This document shows, one piece after another, positions 28,956 to 38,620 of a DNA stretch of 64,000 bases; positions within the stretch are counted from its first letter, which is position 1; every line of letters begins with the position of its first letter. Made by a program: the position numbers and the translations under genes. The notes beneath the pieces were generated by a model. That model searched no databases, had not been told where the DNA came from, and was given only the letters and a program-made list of their open reading frames with translations. The stretch is taken from NCBI GenBank assembly GCA_944325005.1, contig CALUYO010000005.1:91973-155972 (forward strand). Reading direction: 5' to 3'. Origin of the DNA: Candidatus Gastranaerophilales bacterium (GTDB taxonomy: Bacteria > Cyanobacteriota > Vampirovibrionia > Gastranaerophilales > Gastranaerophilaceae).

Positions 28956-30397
28956 AAATTTTATTTGCTGCGGCAGAAGTTGCACCTTTTTCAAAAGCAG
29001 GGGGACTTGCAGATGTGGTCGGGAGTTTACCCAAATATATTGAAAACGATGCTGAAATTGCAATTTTTACACCGTTGCATGGTTTAATTGACGTTAATAA
29101 ATGGGGGATAAAAGAACTTGAAAACTCATCTCTCTGGCTGACATTTAACGGTATGGGACATAAATTCAGATTGTTTATGTGTAAACTGCCAGGGACTGAT
29201 ATTAATGTATTTTTTGTTCATAATGACTGGTATTTTTCCTGTTTCAAAGATGTTTATCCTAAATGGCTTGACCCCAAATATGAGCATGAAAGATATATTG
29301 CCTTTTCCCTTGCAACAATGGAATATGCAAAATTATTGAATTTCAGAGCAGATATTATTCATGCAAATGACTGGCATACCGCAATGATTCCTGTTTATCT
29401 TCACAGTAATTACAGATTTGACGATTACTGGAAAAATACAAAATGTGTATTTGAAATCCATAATTTGGCATATCAGGGTGTATGGTTTGAAGATGTTCTT
29501 GATTTTGCGAATATGCGTAAAGATATTGTATACAATGAATGGGGTGTTGAGCACTACGGCAAAGTTAACTGGATGAAAGGTGCTATAAATTATTCTGATA
29601 AAGTTATAGCAGTTTCTCCGACTTATGCAAAAGAAATTCTTACCGGCGAGTACGGTGAGGGGATGGATTACACACTCCGTATGAATCAGGGAAAACTTGT
29701 CGGAATATTGAATGGAATTGATTATGATATTTTTAATCCTAAAACGGATAAAAATATCGTAAAACGATATGATGTTAAATCCGTGAAGTATAAAGAAGAG
29801 AATAAGAAAAAAGTATGTGAAGAATTCGGGCTGACATACAATCCTGACAGACCTATGTTTGCAATGGTTTCTCGACTTGTCGGACAAAAAGGTATTGATT
29901 TAATCCGCCAGTGTGAGCGTGAATTAAAGAGTTTAAATGCTGATTTTATCTTTTTGGGAAGCGGAGAAAAAGATTATGAAAATCTTTTAATTTGGCTTTC
30001 AAATAATTCATCAAATATTAGAGCATATATCGGTTACAGAGGAGATCTTGCTAATCAAATTTATGCAGGTTGTGATTTTTATTTAATGCCTTCTAAATTT
30101 GAACCTTGCGGATTAAGCCAGTTAATAGCTATGCGTTATGGTTCACTGCCCGTTGTAAGAGCAACGGGCGGGCTTGAAGATACTGTTACCGGTTATCCCT
30201 TGAATGATTCTACAGGATTTAAATTCTGGGGATATTCCGGCTGGGATATGATGCAGGCAATTTATTGTTCGTTAAGTGTTTATCAGGATAAATATACATT
30301 TAATGCTATGAGAAAATCTGCTATGGAAGCTGATTTTTCCTGGGGAAGAAGTTCTGCGGTGTACCTGAATATGTATAAAGAATTGACCAGTATGTAG
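28952..30397 (+). CDS. glgA: glycogen synthase
   Basis: A GT5 ADP-glucose (or UDP-glucose) glycosyltransferase that extends alpha-1,4-glucan. The N-terminal KAGGLADVVGSLPK (about residues 15-28) binds the sugar nucleotide; EIHNLAYQG is the acceptor region; SRLVGQKGIDL starts the second Rossmann domain; and KFEPCGLSQLIAMRYGSLPVVRATGGLEDTV holds the catalytic Glu. The 481 residues are standard. Its ATG overlaps the stop of the preceding large gene (ATGA), giving translational coupling. glgB, glgC and glgP are not in the window. Confidence 0.95.
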   Translation: MKILFAAAEVAPFSKAGGLADVVGSLPKYIENDAEIAIFTPLHGLIDVNKWGIKELENSSLWLTFNGMGHKFRLFMCKLPGTDINVFFVHNDWYFSCFKDVYPKWLDPKYEHERYIAFSLATMEYAKLLNFRADIIHANDWHTAMIPVYLHSNYRFDDYWKNTKCVFEIHNLAYQGVWFEDVLDFANMRKDIVYNEWGVEHYGKVNWMKGAINYSDKVIAVSPTYAKEILTGEYGEGMDYTLRMNQGKLVGILNGIDYDIFNPKTDKNIVKRYDVKSVKYKEENKKKVCEEFGLTYNPDRPMFAMVSRLVGQKGIDLIRQCERELKSLNADFIFLGSGEKDYENLLIWLSNNSSNIRAYIGYRGDLANQIYAGCDFYLMPSKFEPCGLSQLIAMRYGSLPVVRATGGLEDTVTGYPLNDSTGFKFWGYSGWDMMQAIYCSLSVYQDKYTFNAMRKSAMEADFSWGRSSAVYLNMYKELTSM

Positions 30398-30407
30398 CAT
30401 AGTAAAT

Positions 30408-30437
30408 TTGCCATCACTTGTATTTTATGGGCATAAT
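30408..30437 (+). promoter_or_regulatory. EamA gene promoter, leaderless
   Basis: TTGCCA (30408-30413), 18-bp spacer, CATAAT (30432-30437), then six bases to the ATG at 30444. Confidence 0.4.
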
Positions 30438-30443
30438 ATTACT

Positions 30444-31340
30444 ATGGAAAATAATTTGAGAAAAGAATACATCAAATTACACATTTCTGTATTACTTGCG
30501 GGATTAACTGGTATTCTCGGGAAGCTTATTACCATAAATGCCTTATTTCTTGTGTGGTATAGAATGGCTATGGCTTTTATGGTATTCTATCTTATTTTAT
30601 TTTTCATACACAAACTCCCAAAAGATAATCTCAAAGATATAGTGAAAATAAGCGGGTTAGGGATGCTTTTGACTCTTCATTTCTTATTCTTTTTTGCAAG
30701 TATAAAGTTTGCGAATGTTGCGGTTGGCGTAGTTTGTTATTCTCTTGAAGGCTTTTTCACTGCAATCTTTGAACCGCTGATTTTGAAAAAGCCTTTCAGC
30801 CGCAATAATCTATTATGCAGTCTTATCGCAGTGGGCGGTATAAGCTTAATTTTTCATATTGATCCTCTTTTCCGTACTGGCATACTTCTCGGGATTATAT
30901 CAGCGGCATTAATTGCTCTTTATACAGTATTAAATAAGATCATTGGAGAAAATAAAAGTTCAAAAAATATGCTTTTTTATGAGCTTTTCGGTGGCTCTAT
31001 TCTCCTTTCAGCAGTTGTTTTTCTATGTGTTTGTTCCGGTATTATGAGTTTTGAAATTCCGTCTTTAATGAATTTTTCCTATCTTTTTATACTGGCTTTT
31101 TTCTGTACAATTTGTCTTTATATTTTGCAGATACATATTCTTCGAACGCTTTCTGCCTTTACGGTAAGTTTATACGGTAATTTTGAACCTATCTATGGAA
31201 TACTCCTTGCTATAATTTTTCTCGGAGAGGGGCATGAGTTAAGTCTTTCGTTTTACACAGGTATGTGCTTAATTCTGCTGTCTGTATTTCTGCAGTCTCT
31301 GCAAGGGAGAAATGTCTTAATCAAAAAAGATGCTAATTAG
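30444..31340 (+). CDS. EamA-family (DMT) transporter
   Basis: A ten-helix membrane protein of the drug/metabolite transporter superfamily made of two EamA repeats (about residues 15-140 and 150-285). Features include the conserved end of repeat 1, VGVVCYSLEGFFTAIFEPLIL, and FEPIYGILLAIIFLGEG near the end of repeat 2. I start it at the ATG at 30444 rather than an upstream TTG at 30408, since the TTG belongs to the likely -35 box. Length is then 298 residues. The last codons lie in the palindromic terminator, giving a KKDAN C-terminus. Confidence 0.85.
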   Translation: MENNLRKEYIKLHISVLLAGLTGILGKLITINALFLVWYRMAMAFMVFYLILFFIHKLPKDNLKDIVKISGLGMLLTLHFLFFFASIKFANVAVGVVCYSLEGFFTAIFEPLILKKPFSRNNLLCSLIAVGGISLIFHIDPLFRTGILLGIISAALIALYTVLNKIIGENKSSKNMLFYELFGGSILLSAVVFLCVCSGIMSFEIPSLMNFSYLFILAFFCTICLYILQIHILRTLSAFTVSLYGNFEPIYGILLAIIFLGEGHELSLSFYTGMCLILLSVFLQSLQGRNVLIKKDAN

Positions 31341-31351
31341 CATCTTTTTTT
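31323..31351. terminator. palindromic terminator that encodes both gene ends
   Basis: A 28-base perfect palindrome (31323-31350) centred on GCTAATTAGC with an A-run on the left and a T-run on the right works as a bidirectional terminator. It contains the stop codons of both convergent genes, and both therefore end with the same residues, KKDAN. Confidence 0.85.
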
Positions 31352-32226
31352 GATAATTTGTTTTTGGCTTCTGTAATAAGATTTGTTGGTTTATGTTGTA
31401 AGTTATTATCTTTTGCTGATTGAGTTTTATCAGTAGAATTTTCAGAAGCCGGTTTTGACTTATCGTAAGTATTTTTTGTATCTTTATGAGTTTCTATCGG
31501 TTTATCATTTCTGCACATCCAAGCTTTTGTTTTGTCTGCCAGAGGTGTTGCAATAAACGGCACTATAATACGTTTAGCAAAGAGCGTTGCAGCTGCAAGT
31601 GAAGTTAAGTAACTGAATGCATTTTTTAATCCTTTTTTGTCTGCTTCCCTTGCAATATGGAAGTCTTTCCCAGAGATACCTTTCAGTTTATCGATTTTAT
31701 TAAGTTTTGCTTTTAAAGCTTTATCAGCGGCTCTTGTGAAGTTTTTCCCAAATAATTTGTCAAATATTTTATCCTGAACTTTTCTGTTAGAAATAGTAAA
31801 GAACATTAATAATTGCATTGCAATCATTAAACCGCCGTTAGCCAAATCCAGTGCTGCAACAAATTTTCGTTTGTCTTCAGGAATTTTTTCATTATTTAAA
31901 CTCTGTTTTACATATAAGTAGCATCCAAGTCCATCTTTGAGAACAATAGAAGTTACGCCAATCATCGACATAAATTTAGCATTATCTGCTTCATAATTAG
32001 GAAATACTTTATTTTTCATCCATTTATTCTCGGAAAGCCACTTAATTGATTTTTGTCCCCAGTTCCTTTTGTAACCTATAACACCTAGGGTTGCAGCCCC
32101 TGCAACAGTAGCTGCATCAATTATATTTTTTGTTCTTTTACGGCTTTGATTTGTTTCTTTGCTGCCTTCAAAGGATGTATTATTGATTTTATCTGTTTTT
32201 ACCGGATTAACTGCGAGAATAGCCAT
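31333..32226 (-). CDS. membrane protein of unknown function with N-terminal F-x-G motif
   Basis: A 297-residue protein. After MAILAVNPVKTDKINNTSFEG comes a polar stretch, then hydrophobic segments at about residues 37-53, 95-112, 125-147 and 205-228, and a low-complexity polar tail (KDTKNTYDKSKPASENSTDKTQ). There is no signal peptide. It overlaps the upstream gene by one base (TAATG), so the two are coupled and may form a complex. It resembles no family I know. Confidence 0.6.
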   Translation of the reverse strand: MAILAVNPVKTDKINNTSFEGSKETNQSRKRTKNIIDAATVAGAATLGVIGYKRNWGQKSIKWLSENKWMKNKVFPNYEADNAKFMSMIGVTSIVLKDGLGCYLYVKQSLNNEKIPEDKRKFVAALDLANGGLMIAMQLLMFFTISNRKVQDKIFDKLFGKNFTRAADKALKAKLNKIDKLKGISGKDFHIAREADKKGLKNAFSYLTSLAAATLFAKRIIVPFIATPLADKTKAWMCRNDKPIETHKDTKNTYDKSKPASENSTDKTQSAKDNNLQHKPTNLITEAKNKLSKKDAN

Positions 32227-33644
32227 TATTTCACCTCGCTGTTCTTGGTTGCTTTGTCAACCAGTTCTTTAGCTTCATTGTTATGTTTTTTGCTTGAAAG
32301 GTTAGGAAATACTGCATCCATAAATCTCGGGTATATCCAGTTAAGAAGCGAACAGCTTACAGGCAGAATTGCGAGTGCTCCAACCAGAGTTGCAATACGT
32401 TTTACGCCTTCAATGTGTTTTTTAGTTAAGGTTTGGAGTTTGCCGGCCACTTCTTCCGCAAAGATTTTATCAGCTAGTCTGAATTCATGTCCGGCCTGTT
32501 TGGAGGCTTTAATCTGCTGCGCAAACATTTGTTCGATATCACTTACTGTTTTATTTTCCGATATTTCTTTTTTTACTTTATTTAAAAATTCTAATGCTTC
32601 ATTATGTTCATTAATTCTTTGCGCTACACTTTTATTTACTTCTTCAATTACCTGTTCTTTAGATGTAAAGTTTTTGTATTTTTCAACGTGTCCTTTCATC
32701 TTTTCAACTTTTTCTTTCATTGCATCTTTACCAGCCGAGGCAAGTATTCTTGTTTCTGAAACTATATCCAAAAGATGCTGATTTGCTTTATTATGTTTTA
32801 AAGTCTTATATTTTGATTTAAGAAATTCGCTTATATCTTTAACATTGTCAGTACTGTTAATCTTAGCATCCATTTCATTCAAAAGATTTTTGGATAAATC
32901 ATAATTATTTCTATAGAATTCACTTCTTTCTATTCTTTTTTTCAATTTAACATTTTGGCAAACTTCAAGTTGATCATTTTCTGCTTTTATAAGATCATCA
33001 ACTGTTTGGTTAAGTAGTTCTTTATATTTTGCACTATCTATTTGTTTAAGACTGGTTTCTCCTTTAATATTATAATAAACAGTGTTATCTTTTCTTAGAA
33101 TATTCAGCAGATTTTTATTTTGTTTATCAATATATTCTTTAGTTTTATCTAAAAGTTGCTGTTTAGAAAGGCCTGGATATAGCTTTTTCATAGATTTCAA
33201 TACGTAATCTTTATCTTTAAACGGTGTTTTATTACATTCAATATTCATAGCACCTTCATTTGCCATTGAGTTAATTTTTTTGACAATTGGAATCGTAAAT
33301 AATCCCTGCGTCGCGATTGCCAAAACAGCTGATATTGGCTGTCTCCAGGCCGAATAAGTTCTTGTATCTTCATCGGTTTTTGAAAGTGGATTATATTTAA
33401 TAAATACAGGTGCAAGAAGTCCTGTTCCGAATGCATTTATACAAATATCCTGAAATTCCCCAATATTATTTTTTAATTTGTTAAGCCCTTTTAAAAATGG
33501 TGAATTTAATCCGTTTATTTCTTTTTGTATAACTCCCTGAGGGATTGTTCCCGAAAAAACAATTTCATTCTTACTGTTTTTCAGATTTCTCTGTGTGTTA
33601 TACGCATTACCTGCGATATTAAAATTTACCTTTTCTACACTCAT
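32226..33644 (-). CDS. coiled-coil membrane protein of unknown function with N-terminal F-x-G motif
   Basis: A 472-residue protein. The N-terminus carries EIVFSGTIPQG at about residues 27-37, close to VAFKGEIPEQ in the protein at 42.4 kb. Two hydrophobic stretches (about 70-125) are followed by about 250 residues of charged helix with coiled-coil character and a C-terminal hydrophobic hairpin (about 420-445). The segment 'RTYSAWRQPISAVLAIATQGLFTIPIVKKI' resembles the membrane anchors of other Vampirovibrionia hypothetical proteins. Coupled to the downstream gene. Function unknown. Confidence 0.6.
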   Translation of the reverse strand: MSVEKVNFNIAGNAYNTQRNLKNSKNEIVFSGTIPQGVIQKEINGLNSPFLKGLNKLKNNIGEFQDICINAFGTGLLAPVFIKYNPLSKTDEDTRTYSAWRQPISAVLAIATQGLFTIPIVKKINSMANEGAMNIECNKTPFKDKDYVLKSMKKLYPGLSKQQLLDKTKEYIDKQNKNLLNILRKDNTVYYNIKGETSLKQIDSAKYKELLNQTVDDLIKAENDQLEVCQNVKLKKRIERSEFYRNNYDLSKNLLNEMDAKINSTDNVKDISEFLKSKYKTLKHNKANQHLLDIVSETRILASAGKDAMKEKVEKMKGHVEKYKNFTSKEQVIEEVNKSVAQRINEHNEALEFLNKVKKEISENKTVSDIEQMFAQQIKASKQAGHEFRLADKIFAEEVAGKLQTLTKKHIEGVKRIATLVGALAILPVSCSLLNWIYPRFMDAVFPNLSSKKHNNEAKELVDKATKNSEVK

Positions 33645-33706
33645 TTTTTCTACCTAAAAAGATGAAACCTTCCATATATATAGAGGATGAAACATAATAA
33701 AAATTG

Positions 33707-35353
33707 CTAGTTTAGTATGTTATTGTTAAGTTTTGTAAATTTAATCACTGTCCAGTTCCCTTTCTGCTCAAGTTTAATTATAGTGAGCTTTTTCAGCATA
33801 TCTTCAAATGTTTTATTTTTTATATATGAGAAAACTAAAAATAATAACGGTTCTTTTTTATAAATATTTTCATTTGTAGTTATTATTTTCATGTTATCTG
33901 GAGAATAAAACGATACACTGTTTAATACGACCATTACGACGCTCTGGCCGTTCTGTATATTATTAAAAATTTCGTTATTAAGCATGCTCTCAAAATAAGG
34001 ATTGTTGTCAGACGAAAATATTGTTTTGTAAATGTTTTTTCCATTTTTAAGCACATTTTCATAACTTTTTTCAGACGAAAGATACATTGGGAAATTCCCT
34101 TTATGAATTTCAACAACTTTGTAGTCAGAAAAATCAAAATATTTTTGGAAACGACTTTTAGGATAGTATTCTAGAAGAATTATATCTCCTTTTTTCAAGT
34201 CCATTCTGTTCAAAATATCTGTCATTATTTTGTGCCCTTCTGCTCGGCGCATTTTGGGCGCTGAATATGGATGTATAATTATGTATCCGATTGATATTAG
34301 GCAATACACAATAATTAAACTATTTTTTAGTAATATATTATTTATTGATGATAAACCGCTGCATACGAGAAATATTAATATAGGATATACTTCTATTGAA
34401 TATTTTGTTATAAACACGAGTTTCCCGAGCAGTGCAGCAAATATAAGTACCGATATTGTTCCTGCAAAAACTATAAATAACTCAAAATTTAATTTATTTT
34501 TTATTATTGCTTTTATAATACAGGCTATTGCAATAATTGCCGGTATTATCATAAAGATTGCAAGCTTCGGTGCATATAAAAACTTATCAGGCGCATTTGT
34601 AAGATTTGTAAGTACAGGTGAAAAATAATCTGTAAATAAAAATCCGATTTTTGAAATGGAAAAATGTCCCCACCATTGTGAAAACGATTCGGTTGTAAAT
34701 ATTTTAATGATAAGAGGACTTAAAATAATGCCGCCTGTAACTATTGAAATCCAGACGGCAGTTATAATTTTTTTAAATTGTTTATATAGATTTATACTCA
34801 GGAAAATAAGATTAAAAAACACAAATACAAAACCTATCGTATGCGTAAAGAGAATTAAAAAATTAAATAATACGCATAATATAAAGTTTTTTTTATCAGG
34901 CAGTTTTATACATTTGAGTGTGTATAAAAGGCTTAACGCAGAAAACAGGAACAGCACGGAATATAGTCTCACTTCCTGTGAATAGTAAATAAGGAAAGAA
35001 CTTATTGCAGTAAGTCCCGCGCATGCCATAGCTGTAAATTCATTTTTTTCTTTCCCTGTAAAGTACATTGCAATTATGGAAAGTATTCCAGCAAAGACTG
35101 ACGTTAATCTTAATAGTAAATCGCTTTGCCCGAATAATACCATGAAAAATTTTAAATATAAGTAATAAAAAGGCATGTGGCATTGTGATTTTACGGCATT
35201 AATAAATCCGTCTGTAAGCGGAGTTGATGCAATCATCCAGCTGACATATTCATCATTCCATAAACCGTCAGGTTTATTAATAAATATAAGTCTTAAAATC
35301 AACCCCAAAACTATTATTGCAGATATTGAACCAATTTTTTTCACGATTGTCAA
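33707..35353 (-). CDS. GT39-like membrane glycosyltransferase
   Basis: A 548-residue integral membrane protein with about 10-11 helices. The first loop carries DGLWNDEYVSW (about residues 29-39), the acidic catalytic-type loop of the PMT/ArnT (GT-C, GT39) fold. 'QSDLLLRLTSVFAGILSIIAMY' matches the typical second loop. The C-terminal 170 residues form a soluble extracytoplasmic domain (KGDIILLEYYPKSRFQKYF). It probably transfers a sugar from a polyprenyl-phosphate donor to protein or lipid outside. Divergent from the GT2 gene, which could make that donor. Confidence 0.8.
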   Translation of the reverse strand: MTIVKKIGSISAIIVLGLILRLIFINKPDGLWNDEYVSWMIASTPLTDGFINAVKSQCHMPFYYLYLKFFMVLFGQSDLLLRLTSVFAGILSIIAMYFTGKEKNEFTAMACAGLTAISSFLIYYSQEVRLYSVLFLFSALSLLYTLKCIKLPDKKNFILCVLFNFLILFTHTIGFVFVFFNLIFLSINLYKQFKKIITAVWISIVTGGIILSPLIIKIFTTESFSQWWGHFSISKIGFLFTDYFSPVLTNLTNAPDKFLYAPKLAIFMIIPAIIAIACIIKAIIKNKLNFELFIVFAGTISVLIFAALLGKLVFITKYSIEVYPILIFLVCSGLSSINNILLKNSLIIVYCLISIGYIIIHPYSAPKMRRAEGHKIMTDILNRMDLKKGDIILLEYYPKSRFQKYFDFSDYKVVEIHKGNFPMYLSSEKSYENVLKNGKNIYKTIFSSDNNPYFESMLNNEIFNNIQNGQSVVMVVLNSVSFYSPDNMKIITTNENIYKKEPLLFLVFSYIKNKTFEDMLKKLTIIKLEQKGNWTVIKFTKLNNNILN

Positions 35354-35403
35354 AATCCCTCTTTAATTATATAATAAAAAAAAATTTTTAAAAGAGGATA
35401 GTT

Positions 35404-36348
35404 ATGAAGTTAGTAATACAAATTCCCTGCTATAATGAAGAGGCTTCTTTACCTGTAACATTGGCGGCTTTACCGGAAAAAATTGAAGGTATTGATGAGA
35501 TAGAAGTTCTTATCATTAATGACGGATCAACGGATAAGACAGTAGAAACGGCCATGCACTGCGGTGTTAAACATTTTGTTAATATGCCGCATAACAGTGG
35601 TCTTGCAAAAGCATTTGTTGCAGGTATTAATGAAGCTCTGGCATTGGGAGCGGATATTATTGTTAATACTGATGCTGATAACCAGTATTGTGCGGGTGAT
35701 ATTGAAAAACTTGTTAAACCTATATTGGATGGTGACGCCGATATTGTAATAGGTGCCAGACCTGTTTCAAAGATTGAGCATTTTTCTTTGTTGAAAAAGT
35801 TTTTACAAAAACTGGGTTCTTTTGTAATGCGTCTTTTAAGTTCTACGGATATTGAAGACGCGCCAAGCGGTTTCAGGGCGTTTTCAAGAAATGCTGCTAT
35901 TCAAATAAATGTTTTTGATAATTATACATATACACTTGAAACTATTATTCAAGCACGTGCTAAGGGGCTTGTGCTTGCCTGTGTTCCGGTTAATGTTAAC
36001 CCTGATTTAAGGGAGTCCAGGCTTGTTAAAAATATTTTTGATTATGTTCGGCGCTCAATGTTTACCATGATAAGAATGTTTATTATATACAGACCATTCA
36101 GGTTTTTTGCTATTTTATCGGGGTTATGTTTGGCTGCAGGAATGCTTGTGGGGCTTAGGTTTTTGTGGTTTTTTGCCTTTGGAAGCGGGGCAGGACATAT
36201 CCAATCTTTAATTTTGTCTGCAATTTTAATTATTACAGGTGTTCAAATCGGGGTTATTGCTGTCTTGTCTGAACTTCTATCTATTAACAGAAAAATCCTT
36301 GAAGATATTCAAAGACGCTTGAAACTGCAAGACTTGAAAAAATTTTAG
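35404..36348 (+). CDS. GT2-family glycosyltransferase, polyprenyl-phosphate sugar synthase-like
   Basis: A 314-residue GT-A enzyme similar to dolichyl/polyprenyl-phosphate hexose synthases. The donor site includes IPCYNEEASLPVTL, INDGSTDKT and NTDADNQY (DxD-type). Substrate-loop residues APSGFRAFSRNAA follow. Two hydrophobic helices at about residues 234-260 and 265-290 anchor it in the membrane. Pairing with the divergent GT39-like enzyme (50-base gap) suggests a donor-acceptor glycosylation pair, an inference from the families. Confidence 0.85.
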   Translation: MKLVIQIPCYNEEASLPVTLAALPEKIEGIDEIEVLIINDGSTDKTVETAMHCGVKHFVNMPHNSGLAKAFVAGINEALALGADIIVNTDADNQYCAGDIEKLVKPILDGDADIVIGARPVSKIEHFSLLKKFLQKLGSFVMRLLSSTDIEDAPSGFRAFSRNAAIQINVFDNYTYTLETIIQARAKGLVLACVPVNVNPDLRESRLVKNIFDYVRRSMFTMIRMFIIYRPFRFFAILSGLCLAAGMLVGLRFLWFFAFGSGAGHIQSLILSAILIITGVQIGVIAVLSELLSINRKILEDIQRRLKLQDLKKF

Positions 36349-36397
36349 GAAGTAATAATATATAAAAAGATTAATTAAAAATAGGAAATTTATATAT

Positions 36398-38620
36398 ATG
36401 GCGAAATTTGAATTTATTTCTAAGCTGAAGGATTTTTTTACTGCTTCACAAACGCTAAAAGTTCTTGCTTTTCTTGGATTTACATTGCTGATGACAGCTG
36501 TCATTGCTTCTCAAAATTTCTTTTTTCAAAATATTATTGAAAATGGAGTGAGTCAGCGTGATATTATCGCCCAGAAAACTTTGACTGTTGTTGACGTTCA
36601 GCGGACCGAACAACTTAAAAAAGATGTTTCGCAAAAAGTCGAACCGGTTATGGCTCCTGGTGAGGATGATTTTATTAAAAATAATCTTCAATCATTACAG
36701 TCATCAATTATGCAAATTCGAAAAAAAGATATTCCGGATAAGTCTAAAAAAGAAGAAATCAGTTTGTTATTTGATTTGTCCGACAATTCAAATAAAGATT
36801 TTGTTGTAAATTTTCTTTTGAAAGCTGATGATAACAGCCTTCATGAAGTTTTTGATAAATCAAATTTAACTTTGTCTAATATTTTGCGTGTCGGTATCAC
36901 AGAAAAAGACTGTGAAAAAGATAATATAGATAAAATTATAGCAAATAACATAGTCTATAATGTGTCTAAACGGCAGGTCTCTGTTATCAAAGCAGTACTC
37001 GAACAGGTTATAGTGCCAAACCTTATTGTTGATGAATTTGCAACGGAAATTGCAAGAAAGAATGCCCAAAATGCAGTTAAACCTTATGAAGTCGTGTTTC
37101 AAAAGGGAGAAAAGATCCTTTCTAAAGGAGAATATCCTGTAACAAGACTCAAAAGAGATGCTCTTCGTCAAGCCGGATATAATGTTTATGAGCTTAACTG
37201 GGCAGGACTTTCTGCTATTTATGTAATTGTTTTTATCGGAACGTTTTTGTTCTTCTATTATATGAAGTTCTTTGAAAAAGATTATCTTCAGCCAAGATAT
37301 ATGGCAATATCAGCATTTCTTTCGATTTTGATTGCCTTTATCGGAGTTGTTCTGCCCATAGGCTTTTCTCCTTATGTTATTCCAATTCCTGCTTTTTTGA
37401 TTTTAATGGCTATTTTTACTAAACCGAGAATATCTTTTGTTGCATCTGTTATATTGTTGTCTGTTATGTCAATTGGTTATCAATATAACATACAATTTCT
37501 TGTTGCCTTTTTGCTTTTAAGTATATTATCTTCTGTCACAATGTCACAGATACGCTATGCAGAACGTGTTGAAGTTATAAAAAACGGCTTTAATATTGGT
37601 ATTGCCGGCTTAATTATTGTATTTAGTATTTATATACTGGAAAAATGTCTTATTGAAGTTGATAATGTTTTAATTCTTAAAAATTGTTTTTATATATTGT
37701 TAAATGGTATATTTAGTGCTGTTATCGCATCAGGTCTTGTGCCTCTGTTTGAAAGTATGTTTAAAATAATAACACCGTACGGTCTTGCTGAACTCGGCGA
37801 TCATAATCAGAAACTTTTAAAAAGGTTACAGATAGATGCTCCCGGAACATATCATCATAGTTTAATGGTTTCAAATTTATGCGAGGCTGCAGCAGAGGCA
37901 ATTGGCGCAGATCCTATTCTTGCAAGGGTTGGGGCTTTATATCATGATATAGGAAAATTAAAACGCCCTTTATTTTTTGTTGAAAATCAGTCTTATTTTT
38001 TAATTGAAAATCCGCATAATAAATTTACTCCGAGGATAAGTAAAATGATTATTACTGCACATCCCAAGGACGGAATTGAAATAGCAAGAGAATATAAGCT
38101 GCCTCAGGTTATCCAGAATTTTATTACACAGCATCATGGCGAGGGATTGGCCAGTTATTTTTATAATCAGGCTGTAAAAGAAGAAGGTGCTGAAAATGTT
38201 AAGGAAGAACAATTCCGGTATGCGGGTCCTAAACCCAATACAAAAGAAACTGCAATTCTGATGATTGCTGATGCGGTTGAATCTGCGGTTCGATCATTAA
38301 AGAGTCCTACACCGGAAGAAATTGAAGGAATGATTAATAAAATTATCGTAGAAAGATTAAATGATGGTCAGCTTTCTGACAGTCCGCTTACATTAAAGGA
38401 TATTAAAACTATTGCTTCAACATTCTCAAGAATATTACGCGGAATGCAGCATAATAGAATTAAGTATCAGGAAAATTTAGCTGAAGAGCTGCAAAAACAA
38501 AAAATAAATATGCCTGCAAAACTTATTGATGAAGATTTGGAAAATAAAATTAAGCAGCTTGAGGGGGATACCAAACCTTCGAAAGATATAAAAACTCCTA
38601 AAGAGGGAAAAAATGACTAA
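36398..38620 (+). CDS. pgpH: 7TM-HD family cyclic-di-AMP phosphodiesterase-like
   Basis: A 740-residue protein with an N-terminal helix, an extracytoplasmic domain (about residues 55-260), seven membrane helices (about 265-465) and a cytoplasmic HD hydrolase domain. The HD motifs are YHHSLMVSNL, ALYHDIGK, HPKDGIEIA, and QHHGEG. This layout is that of PgpH/YqfF, which breaks down c-di-AMP. The gene overlaps ybeY by eight bases, and the order pgpH-ybeY-dgkA is common in bacteria. Confidence 0.88.
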   Translation: MAKFEFISKLKDFFTASQTLKVLAFLGFTLLMTAVIASQNFFFQNIIENGVSQRDIIAQKTLTVVDVQRTEQLKKDVSQKVEPVMAPGEDDFIKNNLQSLQSSIMQIRKKDIPDKSKKEEISLLFDLSDNSNKDFVVNFLLKADDNSLHEVFDKSNLTLSNILRVGITEKDCEKDNIDKIIANNIVYNVSKRQVSVIKAVLEQVIVPNLIVDEFATEIARKNAQNAVKPYEVVFQKGEKILSKGEYPVTRLKRDALRQAGYNVYELNWAGLSAIYVIVFIGTFLFFYYMKFFEKDYLQPRYMAISAFLSILIAFIGVVLPIGFSPYVIPIPAFLILMAIFTKPRISFVASVILLSVMSIGYQYNIQFLVAFLLLSILSSVTMSQIRYAERVEVIKNGFNIGIAGLIIVFSIYILEKCLIEVDNVLILKNCFYILLNGIFSAVIASGLVPLFESMFKIITPYGLAELGDHNQKLLKRLQIDAPGTYHHSLMVSNLCEAAAEAIGADPILARVGALYHDIGKLKRPLFFVENQSYFLIENPHNKFTPRISKMIITAHPKDGIEIAREYKLPQVIQNFITQHHGEGLASYFYNQAVKEEGAENVKEEQFRYAGPKPNTKETAILMIADAVESAVRSLKSPTPEEIEGMINKIIVERLNDGQLSDSPLTLKDIKTIASTFSRILRGMQHNRIKYQENLAEELQKQKINMPAKLIDEDLENKIKQLEGDTKPSKDIKTPKEGKND

